This document shows positions 8,103 through 16,254 of a stretch of 64,000 nt of DNA, one piece after another. Position 1 is the first letter of the stretch, and each line of letters begins with the position of its first letter. The DNA is taken from positions 6,200,001-6,264,000 of the forward strand of contig NZ_AP025518.1 in assembly GCF_022179545.1 (NCBI RefSeq), read 5' to 3'. The translations under genes and the position numbers were made by a program. Origin of the DNA: Mycolicibacterium fortuitum subsp. fortuitum. GTDB taxonomy: Bacteria; Actinomycetota; Actinomycetes; Mycobacteriales; Mycobacteriaceae. Under the pieces are notes generated by a model that made no database searches, was not told the origin of the DNA, and worked only from the letters and a program-made list of their open reading frames with translations.

Positions 8103-8762
8103 ATGACTACCCTTAACGATGACAGGGTCGCACGGGCCCTGGACCGGATGTACACCGCATCCGCCGAACAGTTCGCGAAATTGCGCGAGGACGGGTCCCG
8201 GCGGTTCGCAGATCTCTCCGGTGCCAGCGCGCAGGAGCGCGCAGATGCGCTCAGCGACATCTACATGCCGGTGACTCCCGAGGCCGGCCGGTTGTTGTAC
8301 TCGCTTGTGCGGGCCACCAAGCCCGCGATCATCGTCGAGTTCGGGATGTCGTTCGGGCTCTCGGCGCTGCACCTGGCATCGGCCGTACGCGACAACGGGT
8401 CCGGGCGGGTCTACACCACCGAGCTCAGCGCCACCAAGATCGCCTCGGCCAGGCAGACCTTCGCCGAGACCGGGCTCGACGACGTCATCACGGTGCTCGA
8501 GGGCGATGCGCTGGAGACGCTGAAGTCGGTGTCCGGCGATATCGGCTTCGTCCTGCTCGACGGTTGGAAGGAGCTCTACCTCCCGGTGCTCGAGCTGCTG
8601 GAGCCGCAACTGACCACCGGCGCGCTCGTGGTCGCCGACAACACCTCGATGGCCGACACCCAGCCATATCTGGATCGGGTCCGGGAGCCGTCGAACGGCT
8701 ATGTCAGCGTCAACTTCCTGGCCCGCGACAGCGACAGCATGGAGCTCAGCTGCCGGACCTAG
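8103..8762 (+). CDS. Class I SAM-dependent O-methyltransferase (family 3 type)
   Basis: A 219-residue protein. The AdoMet site reads VEFGMSFGLSALHLA (the E/DxGxxxG loop) near residues 78-92, and TTELSATKIASARQTF supplies the ribose-binding acidic strand. FVLLDGWKELYLPVL matches the metal/substrate region of catechol-type O-methyltransferases, and ADNT follows the last strand. The ATG at 8103 is chosen because the frame further upstream lies inside the divergent phosphatase promoter and start. The acceptor substrate is unknown. Confidence 0.88.
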   Translation: MTTLNDDRVARALDRMYTASAEQFAKLREDGSRRFADLSGASAQERADALSDIYMPVTPEAGRLLYSLVRATKPAIIVEFGMSFGLSALHLASAVRDNGSGRVYTTELSATKIASARQTFAETGLDDVITVLEGDALETLKSVSGDIGFVLLDGWKELYLPVLELLEPQLTTGALVVADNTSMADTQPYLDRVREPSNGYVSVNFLARDSDSMELSCRT

Positions 8763-8789
8763 TGCACCCAGCACCGCTACGGTGCTGAC

Positions 8790-9608
8790 ATGGTGGATTT
8801 CGCGCTGCGGTCGTGCGGGCTACGCGGGCATGCGACGTTCGCCCCTGACGAGCCGGAGCTGCGCAAGCGCTTGCGGGTAGACACCCCGGTCGGGGAAGCG
8901 TGGCGTTGCCTGCGATGCGAGACGTTCGTCGTCGGGCCGCCGCGCGGTCACGGCCCTGCCGACACCGCACCGGAGATCCCCCGAGGGCGCCTGCTGCGCG
9001 ACCGGACCCTGATGCGATTGTTGGCCACCGAGCGGGCGGTGCGGGGAATCGTCTTCACGCTACTGGCGGCGGGCATCCTCAAGGTCCGAGCGTCCCAGAG
9101 CGAGCTGAAGGATGCGTTCGAGAAGGACATTCCGCTGATGCGGCCTTTGGCCGACCAGATCGGTTGGAACATCGACGATTCCAAGATCGTGCGGCACATC
9201 GGCGAGGCGTTCACCTTGTCGTCGACTACCCTGCTGTGGATCGCGGTCGGGGTGGCAGCCTATGCCCTGATCGAGTTCATCGAGGCCGCCGGCCTGTGGC
9301 TGATGAAGCGCTGGGGCGAGTACTTCGCGGTGATCGCCACCGGCGTCTTCCTCCCGCTCGAGATCTACGAGTTGACCGAGAAAGTGACGGTCCTGCGTCT
9401 CGCCGCGCTGACGGTCAACCTGGCCGCGGTGATCTGGTTGCTGTGGAGCAAAAGGCTTTTCGGGCTCAACGGCGGCGGCGAGGCCTACCGGGCCGAGCAT
9501 CACACCGAGAGCCTGCTCAGTGTCGAGCGGGCCGGGCTGGCTACGCCTGATGCTCCTCACGCGCCCGGTTCCGGTACGCCGACGGCGTCTGACCACAGAA
9601 CTGGGTGA
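8790..9608 (+). CDS. DUF2127 domain membrane protein with Cys-containing N-terminal extension
   Basis: A 272-residue protein. Residues 1-70 are soluble and include a possible metal site (H13 and the CLRC motif near residue 40). Residues 70-235 form the DUF2127 unit of four or so membrane helices (VRGIVFTLLAAGILK, LLWIAVGVAAYALIEFIEA, YFAVIATGVFLPLEIYEL, LAALTVNLAAVIWLLW). The tail is Pro/Thr-rich. DUF2127 proteins have no established function. Its last 68 bases overlap the convergent AraC gene, an unusually deep overlap. Confidence 0.82.
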   Translation: MVDFALRSCGLRGHATFAPDEPELRKRLRVDTPVGEAWRCLRCETFVVGPPRGHGPADTAPEIPRGRLLRDRTLMRLLATERAVRGIVFTLLAAGILKVRASQSELKDAFEKDIPLMRPLADQIGWNIDDSKIVRHIGEAFTLSSTTLLWIAVGVAAYALIEFIEAAGLWLMKRWGEYFAVIATGVFLPLEIYELTEKVTVLRLAALTVNLAAVIWLLWSKRLFGLNGGGEAYRAEHHTESLLSVERAGLATPDAPHAPGSGTPTASDHRTG

Positions 9609-10335
9609 AGCACCGGGTGAACGAGCTGAGGTTCTCGAAGCCCACCGCTGTCGCGGTCGCCTGCACCGATTGATCCGGGCCGGCCAGCAGGGCCATGGCC
9701 CGAAGCATCCGGGCGTGCAGAAGATATGTCCGCCAGGAGATTCCGATCGTGTCGGCGAACAGCCGGCGCAGGGTCCGCTCAGACACCGCGACCGCCCGGC
9801 TGACCTCCTCGGCGGTCACCGAGGCGAGGTGCTCCTTGGTGTAGGCGAGCGCGTCGGACACGATCGGATGGTCGGTGGTCGGCAGACTCAGCGGCGCTTC
9901 ATGATCGAGCGCGTCGGCGACGAGGTTGGCCAGGGTCCGGAAGAACGTGTCGGACGTGTCGTCGCCATCGGCGCGGTCGATCGGCCAGCGCAGGCCGTAG
10001 ATCATCATCTCGCGAATCAGCGGGGAGACTGCGATGATCCGTGCCCGGTTCCCCGGATCGGCGATCATCTGCGCATCGAACATCACCGCGACCGTCTTGA
10101 CGTCGGGATTCATCACCGCCTGGTGTTGTAGGCCGGCCGGAATCCAGGCCGCCTGCTGCGGCGGGAGCAGATAGTGCGCGGCGTCGGTCTCCACCTCGAC
10201 CACACCGTGCAGTGCGTACTCGATCTGGTGCACCTCGTGGGAGTGCCAGCCGGTGATCAGCCCGTCGCCCTGGTAGAGGTAGCTGCCTGCCAGCGCATGC
10301 CCACCCCGGCGCAGCTCGATGACCGGCCTCGACAT
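9541..10335 (-). CDS. AraC family transcriptional regulator
   Basis: A 264-residue regulator starting at the ATG of MSRPVIELRRGG; the open frame continues upstream but has no protein-like content there. Residues 10-110 form a cupin-like sensory domain (WHSHEVHQIEYALHGVVEVET). Residues about 165-262 carry the two helix-turn-helix motifs, ending with the AraC signature GFENLSSFTRCFTQFCGQTPSAYR. It is divergent from the amidohydrolase gene, 73 bases apart, and may control it. Its 3' end runs 68 bases into the DUF2127 gene on the other strand. Confidence 0.9.
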   Translation of the reverse strand: MSRPVIELRRGGHALAGSYLYQGDGLITGWHSHEVHQIEYALHGVVEVETDAAHYLLPPQQAAWIPAGLQHQAVMNPDVKTVAVMFDAQMIADPGNRARIIAVSPLIREMMIYGLRWPIDRADGDDTSDTFFRTLANLVADALDHEAPLSLPTTDHPIVSDALAYTKEHLASVTAEEVSRAVAVSERTLRRLFADTIGISWRTYLLHARMLRAMALLAGPDQSVQATATAVGFENLSSFTRCFTQFCGQTPSAYRNRAREEHQA

Positions 10336-10408
10336 CTTGGCCGATTGAGTCAAACCTCTGTCCGAAGATGCAGAGACGGTCACGCTCTCCGAGGGTACTA
10401 CTTTGTTT

Positions 10409-11683
10409 ATGAGCGAAGCCATGCGCCCTGACGACCTGATCCTCATCAGCATCGACGACCACGTCGTCGAGCCGCCCGACATGTTCCTGCGCCACGTTCC
10501 GGCCAAGTACAAGGACGAGGCACCCATCGTCGTCACCGACGACAAGGGCGTCGATCAGTGGATGTACCAGGGCCGCCCCCAGGGTGTGTCCGGCCTGAAC
10601 GCCGTGGTGTCCTGGCCGGCCGAGGAATGGGGCCGTGACCCCGCCGGGTTCGCCGAGATGCGCCCCGGTGTCTACGACGTGCACGAGCGGGTCCGCGACA
10701 TGGACCGCAACGGCATCCTCGCCTCGATGTGCTTCCCGACCTTCACCGGGTTCTCCGCCCGCCACCTCAACATGACGCGCGAAGACGTCACACTGGTGAT
10801 GGTTTCGGCGTACAACGACTGGCATATCGACGAGTGGGCCGGCTCGGCGCCCGGGCGGTTCATCCCGATCGCGATCCTGCCGACCTGGACGCCGGAGGGC
10901 ATGTGCGCCGAGATCCGGCGCGTGGCTGCCAAGGGTTGCCGGGCGGTCACCATGCCGGAACTGCCCCACCTGGAAGGACTTCCGAGCTACCACGACGAGG
11001 ACTACTGGGGCCCGGTGTTCCGGACCCTCTCCGAGGAGAACGTGGTGATGTGTCTGCACATCGGCACGGGCTTCGGCGCGATCAGCATGGCGCCCAACGC
11101 GCCGATCGACAACCTGATCATCCTCGCCACCCAGGTGTCGGCCATGTGCGCGCAGGATCTGCTGTGGGGACCGGCGATGCGTAACTATCCCGACCTCAAG
11201 TTCGCCTTCTCCGAGGGCGGAATCGGTTGGATTCCTTTCTATCTGGATCGCAGCGACCGCCACTACACCAACCAGAAGTGGCTGCGTCGCGACTTCGGCG
11301 ACAAGCTTCCGTCTGACGTGTTCCGCGAGCACTCGCTGGCCTGCTATGTGACCGACAAGACCTCGCTGAAGCTACGGCACGAGATCGGCATCGACATCAT
11401 CGCCTGGGAGTGCGACTACCCGCACAGCGACTGCTTCTGGCCTGACGCCCCCGAGCAGGTGCTGGCCGAGCTGAATGCCGCCGGCGCAAGCGATTCCGAC
11501 ATCAACAAGATCACGTGGGAGAACTCGGCCCGCTTCTTCAGCTGGGATCCGTTCGCGCTGACCCCGCGCGATCAGGCCACCGTTGGTGCGTTGCGCGCCA
11601 AGGCCACCGACGTCGACACCTCGATCCGCCCGCGCGCGGAGTGGGCCCGCCTCTACGAGCAGAAGCAGCTCGCCAAGGCCTGA
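10409..11683 (+). CDS. Amidohydrolase family metal-dependent hydrolase
   Basis: A 424-residue protein of the amidohydrolase-2 (ACMSD-like) superfamily. An N-terminal SIDDHVVEPPDMF replaces the classical HxH with D-x-H. LHIGTG supplies the second-sphere His near residue 210. FSEGGIGW and WECDYPHSDCFWP give the late acidic metal ligand near residue 330. Mycobacterial relatives occur beside sterol and aromatic degradation genes and act as decarboxylases or C-C hydrolases. The start is the ATG in tttATGagc; a TTG six bases earlier is less likely. It is divergent from the AraC gene. Confidence 0.87.
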   Translation: MSEAMRPDDLILISIDDHVVEPPDMFLRHVPAKYKDEAPIVVTDDKGVDQWMYQGRPQGVSGLNAVVSWPAEEWGRDPAGFAEMRPGVYDVHERVRDMDRNGILASMCFPTFTGFSARHLNMTREDVTLVMVSAYNDWHIDEWAGSAPGRFIPIAILPTWTPEGMCAEIRRVAAKGCRAVTMPELPHLEGLPSYHDEDYWGPVFRTLSEENVVMCLHIGTGFGAISMAPNAPIDNLIILATQVSAMCAQDLLWGPAMRNYPDLKFAFSEGGIGWIPFYLDRSDRHYTNQKWLRRDFGDKLPSDVFREHSLACYVTDKTSLKLRHEIGIDIIAWECDYPHSDCFWPDAPEQVLAELNAAGASDSDINKITWENSARFFSWDPFALTPRDQATVGALRAKATDVDTSIRPRAEWARLYEQKQLAKA

Positions 11684-11714
11684 CCATCTGTCGGGCCTGG
11701 GTTTTGATGCTCCG

Positions 11715-11765
11715 GACCCCTCGTTCGGTGGGTGACAATATGGTCACTGGCGCGAACGAGGGGTC
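11715..11765 (+). promoter_or_regulatory. 13-bp inverted repeat hiding the ribosome site of the WXG gene
   Basis: Perfect arms gacccctcgttcg (11715-11727) and its complement (11753-11765), with an inner 5-bp stem gtgac/gtcac (11732-11736 and 11743-11747). The right arm contains the gagggg ribosome site (11758-11763) that serves the GTG at 11771. As RNA the stem would sequester this site, so translation of the downstream module could be conditional. The element could instead act as a terminator for the amidohydrolase gene that ends at 11683, or as a DNA operator. Confidence 0.6.
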
Positions 11766-11770
11766 ACGAG

Positions 11771-12286
11771 GTGCCGTACATGGTGTCGCAGGTGGTGGGG
11801 TCGAACCCTGAATCGCTGCTGACAGCCTCGCTCAATGCACGCGCAGCGGCGCAGCGGGTCAATGCCCAGATCGAGAAGGCCAAGGGCGAGTTCGCCCAAC
11901 TGAACAGTGACTGGACCGGCACCGCCGCCGATGCAGCCCAGAAGCAGGGCCGCGAGATGTTCGAAGATCAGACGGCCTACCGGGACAAGCTCTACGAGGT
12001 GGCAAAACCGCTCGCTACCGGCGGCAAAGACCTTACCGAGATACGCGGCAGCTTGAAGACGGCCGTCGATTCGGCTGAGGACCTATGGGATGTCGCCGAC
12101 AACGGTTCGGTGACGCCAGGGTTCTGGCTCCGTAGGCTGGCCGCCATGTCGAAGGTGACTGCGATGGTGATCGAGTCCAAGCGCATCACAGTCGAGTGCG
12201 ACATCAAGTTGAAGCTCGCCCAGTTCGAGGCCGCCGACCGCAACACCGCCTACAAGATCCGCAAGGTCGGATGGGACTTGACGTGA
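11771..12286 (+). CDS. WXG100-like T7SS partner protein with C-terminal extension
   Basis: A 171-residue all-helical protein. Residues 5-100 form a WXG-type hairpin with W48-x-G50 (NSDWTGTAADAA). Residues 100-171 add an extra helical segment. No signal peptide. The GTG at 11771 is chosen for the gagggg 7 bases before it; the ATG at 11780 is an alternative. It overlaps the next gene by GTGA, so the pair is translationally coupled. The likely role is a secretion partner or chaperone for the EspC-like HEXXH protein. This mirrors the first module, where the small partner is the EspC-like one. Confidence 0.68.
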   Translation: MPYMVSQVVGSNPESLLTASLNARAAAQRVNAQIEKAKGEFAQLNSDWTGTAADAAQKQGREMFEDQTAYRDKLYEVAKPLATGGKDLTEIRGSLKTAVDSAEDLWDVADNGSVTPGFWLRRLAAMSKVTAMVIESKRITVECDIKLKLAQFEAADRNTAYKIRKVGWDLT

Positions 12287-13437
12287 CCGTGCCGCTGGGA
12301 GTGACCGTCGGTTCGCTGCGCGATACCTCCACGGGTTTGGAGAGCCTCGCGAGTGGGTTCTACAACGACGGTGCCGGCCCAGAGCTAGCTACCGCAGCCG
12401 GGCCCGTCGCGGGTTTGGATACCGGGTCCGCGTGCCGGGAAGTCGGGGATGCATTTCTGCGGCGGGCACAGGCACTCGGCGACGCAGCGTCGACGTTCGC
12501 CGGCAAATTGGATTCCGCAGCGTTCCTGTATGAACACGGGGACAGTGCGGCGGCCGAACGCATTGAGTTCGACCCACCGGAAGAGGAAGAGAAGAGAATC
12601 GGCGACGACCCGGGCGAACCCGGTTACGACCCGGTCAACGAGTACGAGGACGCGCTGCGTGAGGCCGGCCTGCTCGACGGTCCGTCGGATGGTTTCTATC
12701 GGGAGTGGCTGGCCAACGCCGCGAAAAACGATGTCCCACCAGAGGTGATCGTGGACATCGCCCGGCGTCACAACATCACGCCGCAGAGCTTCGACGTACT
12801 CAAGGGCATGGAGCGTGTCACCGACAACGACGGGAAAACATACTTCATACTTCCCAGTGGCGTCAGCGCCAAGGATGCGCGCGATGCGACGTTGATGACC
12901 TATGTCCTCAATGCTGGTACCGGATACGAGGATTCGCGCGGCAGTGGCAAGAACAGCTTCGCTGAGACGCCCTATGCCGCCGACGAGGTGCAACGGATAA
13001 TCGACCGGCAGGAATCGAATTCCTGGAGCTACGTGGGAGCCGAGCTTTTCAGCGGACGCCTTGCCGCTACGCCAAACGGAATGCTGATGGGACTCGGCGG
13101 CAATATGGTCGAAGACCAGCTGAGCCAGCTGGGCGGCTCTACCGTCGGCGACGTATTCCTGGTCAACATCGACAACCCAGCTGATCCCGCACAACAGCTC
13201 CGCGACATCATCGACTCCGGGCAAGCTTGGTACAGCGAACAGCGCCCGCTACCGGGTTCCACGATCGACCTCGATCGGATCCTGCATCACGAAGAGCGCC
13301 ACTCCCAGCAGTGGGCCGACCTCGGATACGAGAACATGGTCGAACAGTACGGACAAAAGATGGTGGAGGCGTGGATCACGAAACAGCGCAATCCGTTCGA
13401 AACCAACGCCGGCGCTTCGGACGGCGGCTATTCATGA
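12283..13437 (+). CDS. EspC-like T7SS protein with C-terminal HEXXH metallopeptidase-like domain, putative effector
   Basis: A 384-residue protein. Residues 1-95 resemble EspC-type T7SS proteins and carry a YxxxD motif (YEHGD, residues 83-87). Residues 95-130 are an acidic/Pro linker. The C-terminal region has HEERH at residues 336-340, the zinc-peptidase HEXXH signature, within ILHHEERHSQQWADLGYE; a downstream Glu is a plausible third ligand. The placement at the end of a long secretion-type N-terminus is that of a polymorphic toxin. The GTG at 12283 (GTGA overlap) is preferred; ATG 12271 is possible. The downstream lipoprotein overlaps by ATGA and is a candidate immunity protein. The proteolytic activity and target are unproven. 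Confidence 0.65.
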   Translation: MTVPLGVTVGSLRDTSTGLESLASGFYNDGAGPELATAAGPVAGLDTGSACREVGDAFLRRAQALGDAASTFAGKLDSAAFLYEHGDSAAAERIEFDPPEEEEKRIGDDPGEPGYDPVNEYEDALREAGLLDGPSDGFYREWLANAAKNDVPPEVIVDIARRHNITPQSFDVLKGMERVTDNDGKTYFILPSGVSAKDARDATLMTYVLNAGTGYEDSRGSGKNSFAETPYAADEVQRIIDRQESNSWSYVGAELFSGRLAATPNGMLMGLGGNMVEDQLSQLGGSTVGDVFLVNIDNPADPAQQLRDIIDSGQAWYSEQRPLPGSTIDLDRILHHEERHSQQWADLGYENMVEQYGQKMVEAWITKQRNPFETNAGASDGGYS

Positions 13438-14465
13438 TCCGCCGTGTTGTCGCGATTTCTGTTGTGGGCGCACTGCTACTGGCCATTTGCGGCTGCAACC
13501 CATTCGGGAAAAATCCGCTGGAGCCGTCGCTGCCGGGGGCATTCGGTGCCCGCATCACGAATGGGAAGCTTCAGATCTGGACCGGATCGCTGTGTATAGG
13601 TGTCAACACGATCAAGTTCCAGTTCGACTGGGGCGAGAAGGACAGGGCAGAACTCGTTCTACAAACACCGACCAAAACACTTCAGCTACATCCGCCGCCG
13701 GGCCAAACCAGAGGCGATGTCGGGCCAGACCCCGGAGTGGACGTCGAGCACCTCACCTTCGGGGGCCCCTATCCTGGCTTTGAAGTCGCCAAATCCCTTC
13801 CCCCCGAGTTTGATTGGCACAAGGCAAAAGCGCTGGGCATCCTGATCGACGGTGACCTGATGGCCGGCGGCGGCGAGGTCGACCTGACCGAGGTGTTCGA
13901 TCAGTCCGCACATCACCCCGACGACACCTACTGGTTCCAAGGAATCGGCTGGCTCAACCCGGCCGAGGCGGCCAGCCAAGACGGCAAGACGTTTCTTGCC
14001 ATGTGTACTCCCGACCCTGCCAAGAACGATGGCCGTCCACGGGTTTTCGGGGTCCGAGGAACAGAGGGATCCCTTCGTATCTGGCCGGGCCCCTACTGCG
14101 GCCCGGCGGACGTGGTGACGCTCTCTTTCCAGCCGGGGCAAGCCGCCCTCATGCTGACCGCTGATCCCCTGAATGGCATCCCGTTCGAAAACCTCACCGC
14201 CACCGGCCCGTACCCCGGATTCAACGTCGCCCGTCCGCTGCCCAATGAATTCGATTGGCGTACAGCAAAATCGGCAGTGCTCCGAGTCACCAATAATGAT
14301 GTCACCACCTGGACCAGACCGACCGACCTGACCCCCGCTCGCACCGAATCCGCCCAACACCCCGAAGACACGTACTGGTTCCAAGGATTCGGCTGGCTCA
14401 ACTCCTCCCAAGTCGCCCGGCACGATGGCAAAGACTTCCTGACCGCCTGCGCCCAAACGAAATAA
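13434..14465 (+). CDS. Lipoprotein with duplicated domain, candidate immunity protein
   Basis: A 343-residue lipoprotein. A signal peptide with lipobox I-C-G-C places the lipidated Cys at residue 21. The mature part is two copies of one domain (about residues 36-192 and 200-342). Each has an early Cys (SLCIG, PYCGP), then PYPGF, EFDW, HPDDTYWFQG or HPEDTYWFQG, GWLN, and a late Cys (AMC, TAC), suggesting one disulfide per copy. It overlaps the HEXXH gene by ATGA, so it is made with it. An extracytoplasmic binder of the secreted peptidase, protecting the cell envelope, is the simplest reading. The family is not recognised, and an adhesin or enzyme role cannot be excluded. Confidence 0.65.
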   Translation: MIRRVVAISVVGALLLAICGCNPFGKNPLEPSLPGAFGARITNGKLQIWTGSLCIGVNTIKFQFDWGEKDRAELVLQTPTKTLQLHPPPGQTRGDVGPDPGVDVEHLTFGGPYPGFEVAKSLPPEFDWHKAKALGILIDGDLMAGGGEVDLTEVFDQSAHHPDDTYWFQGIGWLNPAEAASQDGKTFLAMCTPDPAKNDGRPRVFGVRGTEGSLRIWPGPYCGPADVVTLSFQPGQAALMLTADPLNGIPFENLTATGPYPGFNVARPLPNEFDWRTAKSAVLRVTNNDVTTWTRPTDLTPARTESAQHPEDTYWFQGFGWLNSSQVARHDGKDFLTACAQTK

Positions 14466-14468
14466 GCT

Positions 14469-14954
14469 TCAGGCGCGCAGGGTGACGCCGCTGTCCTTGG
14501 CGTTCATCGACGTGAAGGCCTCGGCGGCGGACACCTCGTCGGCAGAGATACACGCAGCGGTGACAGCCAGGGTTTTGAACGCCAGTGCGGCGGCGCTCAG
14601 GTTGTGTCCGAACAAGTGCGCCGGGTCCGGGGTTGCACCCCAGACCAGAATCTCGGCGCACCCTGCGGGGAGCTCGTCATCCGAGATCACCTTGGCGTAC
14701 GCCTCAGGACCCATGACCAGGATGCACTGCTCCTTATCCGGAAGGCCCGGGCTCTGCACGGCATCGACCAACTCGGCCCCGAGGATCTGCACCGGCCGAA
14801 CATCGCCGACCTGGGAAAGCTGCACGCTCACCCGCCAGCCGCTCATCGTCCGGTCGACGATCAGCCCGCCGGCATTGGCAGCCAGCTCCCCCGCGTCATG
14901 GGCCATCACATGTAGGCGGTACCCAACTGTGCCGCAGGGCTTCTCGCGCTTCAT
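14469..14954 (-). CDS. Conserved hypothetical protein coupled to a P450
   Basis: A 161-residue soluble alpha/beta protein starting at the ATG that overlaps the P450 stop (ATGA). It has HVMAHDAGELAANAGGLIVDR and a strand-rich middle (GWRVSVQL, RPVQILGAEL), but no catalytic motif I recognise. Translational coupling to the upstream P450 implies a shared function, for example a partner or binding protein for the same substrate. It ends 3 bases from the convergent lipoprotein gene. Confidence 0.65.
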   Translation of the reverse strand: MKREKPCGTVGYRLHVMAHDAGELAANAGGLIVDRTMSGWRVSVQLSQVGDVRPVQILGAELVDAVQSPGLPDKEQCILVMGPEAYAKVISDDELPAGCAEILVWGATPDPAHLFGHNLSAAALAFKTLAVTAACISADEVSAAEAFTSMNAKDSGVTLRA

Positions 14955-16177
14955 CGCCGCACCCGAACCGGGACGTGCGCCCACCCGGCGACATTCTGCA
15001 TGCTGACGCGTTCGCAACGCTCCCAGGCCACTTCGTAGCGGGGCATGAAATCCAGGAGCTTGTCGAGCGCGATACGGCATTCCAACCTGGCCAGCGCGGC
15101 GCCGAGGCAGCTGTGGATCCCGTATCCGAAACCGAGGTTCTGGGCCTCGGTGCGGTCCCGGTCGATGTCGAAGACGTCGGGATTCGTCCAAGCATCGGGG
15201 TCACGGTTCGCCGAGCCACCGACCAGGAACACCGGCTTGCCCTCGGGAATCGTCACGCCGTGCAGATGGATCTCGCGCTGCGAGCGCCGCACGTTGTACT
15301 GGGCCGGGGCCTCGTACCGGAGTAGTTCCTCGATCGCATCCGGGATCTTGCCGCGGTCATCACGCAGACGCTGCCATTGGTCGGGGTGACGAGCGAACAT
15401 CACCACCGCCGCACCCACCAGCTTGGTTACCGTCTCGGCTCCGGCGCCTCCGAGAAGCGTGGCGAATCCCGCGATTTCGGAATTGCGCAGGCGGGTCAGC
15501 TCACCGTCCTCGCGTTCGATCTCGGCAGAGATCAGCCGGCTGATCATGTCGTCTCGCGGCACGGCCTGGCGCTGTTTGATCAGGTCGTAGTACAACAGCC
15601 ATGTCTGGGCCATCGCTTCGATCCCGGTTTCCGACATCTCGATCTGGCCGGGCTCCCGATGCAGCGAGGCATCGATCCACAGCCGCACCTGCTGGCGCGA
15701 CTCGGCCGGAACTCCGAGCATCGTGGTGATGACCTCGACCGGGAAGTACGCCGAAAAGTCGGACACCACATCGAATTCTGTGGGGTCGACACCCTCCAGA
15801 TAGCGGTCGATCTGCGTAGAGACCATGTCCTGTAACGCACTGATCGCCCGTGGGGTGAAGACCTTGTTGACCAGGCTTCGCATGTGCCGGTGCTCGGGCG
15901 GATCCAGGGAGATGATCATCTTCGCCGGGGCCTTCTGCCCCGTCCGGACCATGGCGAGGTCGACGCCGTAGGCCGACGAGTACGTCTCGAAGTCCTTGAA
16001 CGCGGCCGCCACATCGACGTGGCGGGTCAGTGCGTAGAAGTCGTATTCGGCGCTGTAGTAGACCGGGGCTTCCTCGCGCATTCGCCGATACGTTTCGTAC
16101 GGACCGTTGAAGAAATCCGTCGAGAACGGGTCGAACACCACCTGTGACGTCGTCAACATGGCCTCCCGCCGGAACAC
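14951..16177 (-). CDS. Cytochrome P450
   Basis: A 408-residue class I-type bacterial P450 with no membrane anchor. The I-helix oxygen-binding motif is GGAGAET (near residue 245), the K-helix ExxR is EELLR, and the heme-thiolate loop is FGYGIHSCLG with the Cys near residue 352. Redox partners are not nearby. The GTG at 16177 has a run of G about 6 bases upstream; ATG 16159 (MLTTSQVV) is the alternative. A TetR-like palindrome sits just upstream at 16210-16226. It is coupled to the conserved hypothetical gene downstream. The substrate is unknown; many mycobacterial P450s oxidise sterols, fatty acids or terpenes. Confidence 0.92.
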   Translation of the reverse strand: MFRREAMLTTSQVVFDPFSTDFFNGPYETYRRMREEAPVYYSAEYDFYALTRHVDVAAAFKDFETYSSAYGVDLAMVRTGQKAPAKMIISLDPPEHRHMRSLVNKVFTPRAISALQDMVSTQIDRYLEGVDPTEFDVVSDFSAYFPVEVITTMLGVPAESRQQVRLWIDASLHREPGQIEMSETGIEAMAQTWLLYYDLIKQRQAVPRDDMISRLISAEIEREDGELTRLRNSEIAGFATLLGGAGAETVTKLVGAAVVMFARHPDQWQRLRDDRGKIPDAIEELLRYEAPAQYNVRRSQREIHLHGVTIPEGKPVFLVGGSANRDPDAWTNPDVFDIDRDRTEAQNLGFGYGIHSCLGAALARLECRIALDKLLDFMPRYEVAWERCERVSMQNVAGWAHVPVRVRR

Positions 16178-16209
16178 CCAATCCCCCCGACATCGTTGCG
16201 GGACGCCTA

Positions 16210-16226
16210 ACTGTAATAGTTACAGT
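16210..16226. promoter_or_regulatory. Palindromic operator ACTGTAA-TAG-TTACAGT upstream of the P450
   Basis: Perfect 7-bp arms around TAG, 33 bases upstream of the P450 GTG on its minus strand. Dyads of this size and spacing are usual for TetR-family or similar repressors. No regulator gene adjoins the P450, so the factor would act in trans. Confidence 0.65.
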
Positions 16227-16254
16227 ACGTCGGGATCAAGTATCCGGTCGGTCA

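Noticed and set aside
9899..11332. Minus-strand frame of 477 codons
   Set aside because: It is opposite to the amidohydrolase and AraC genes, which are well supported.
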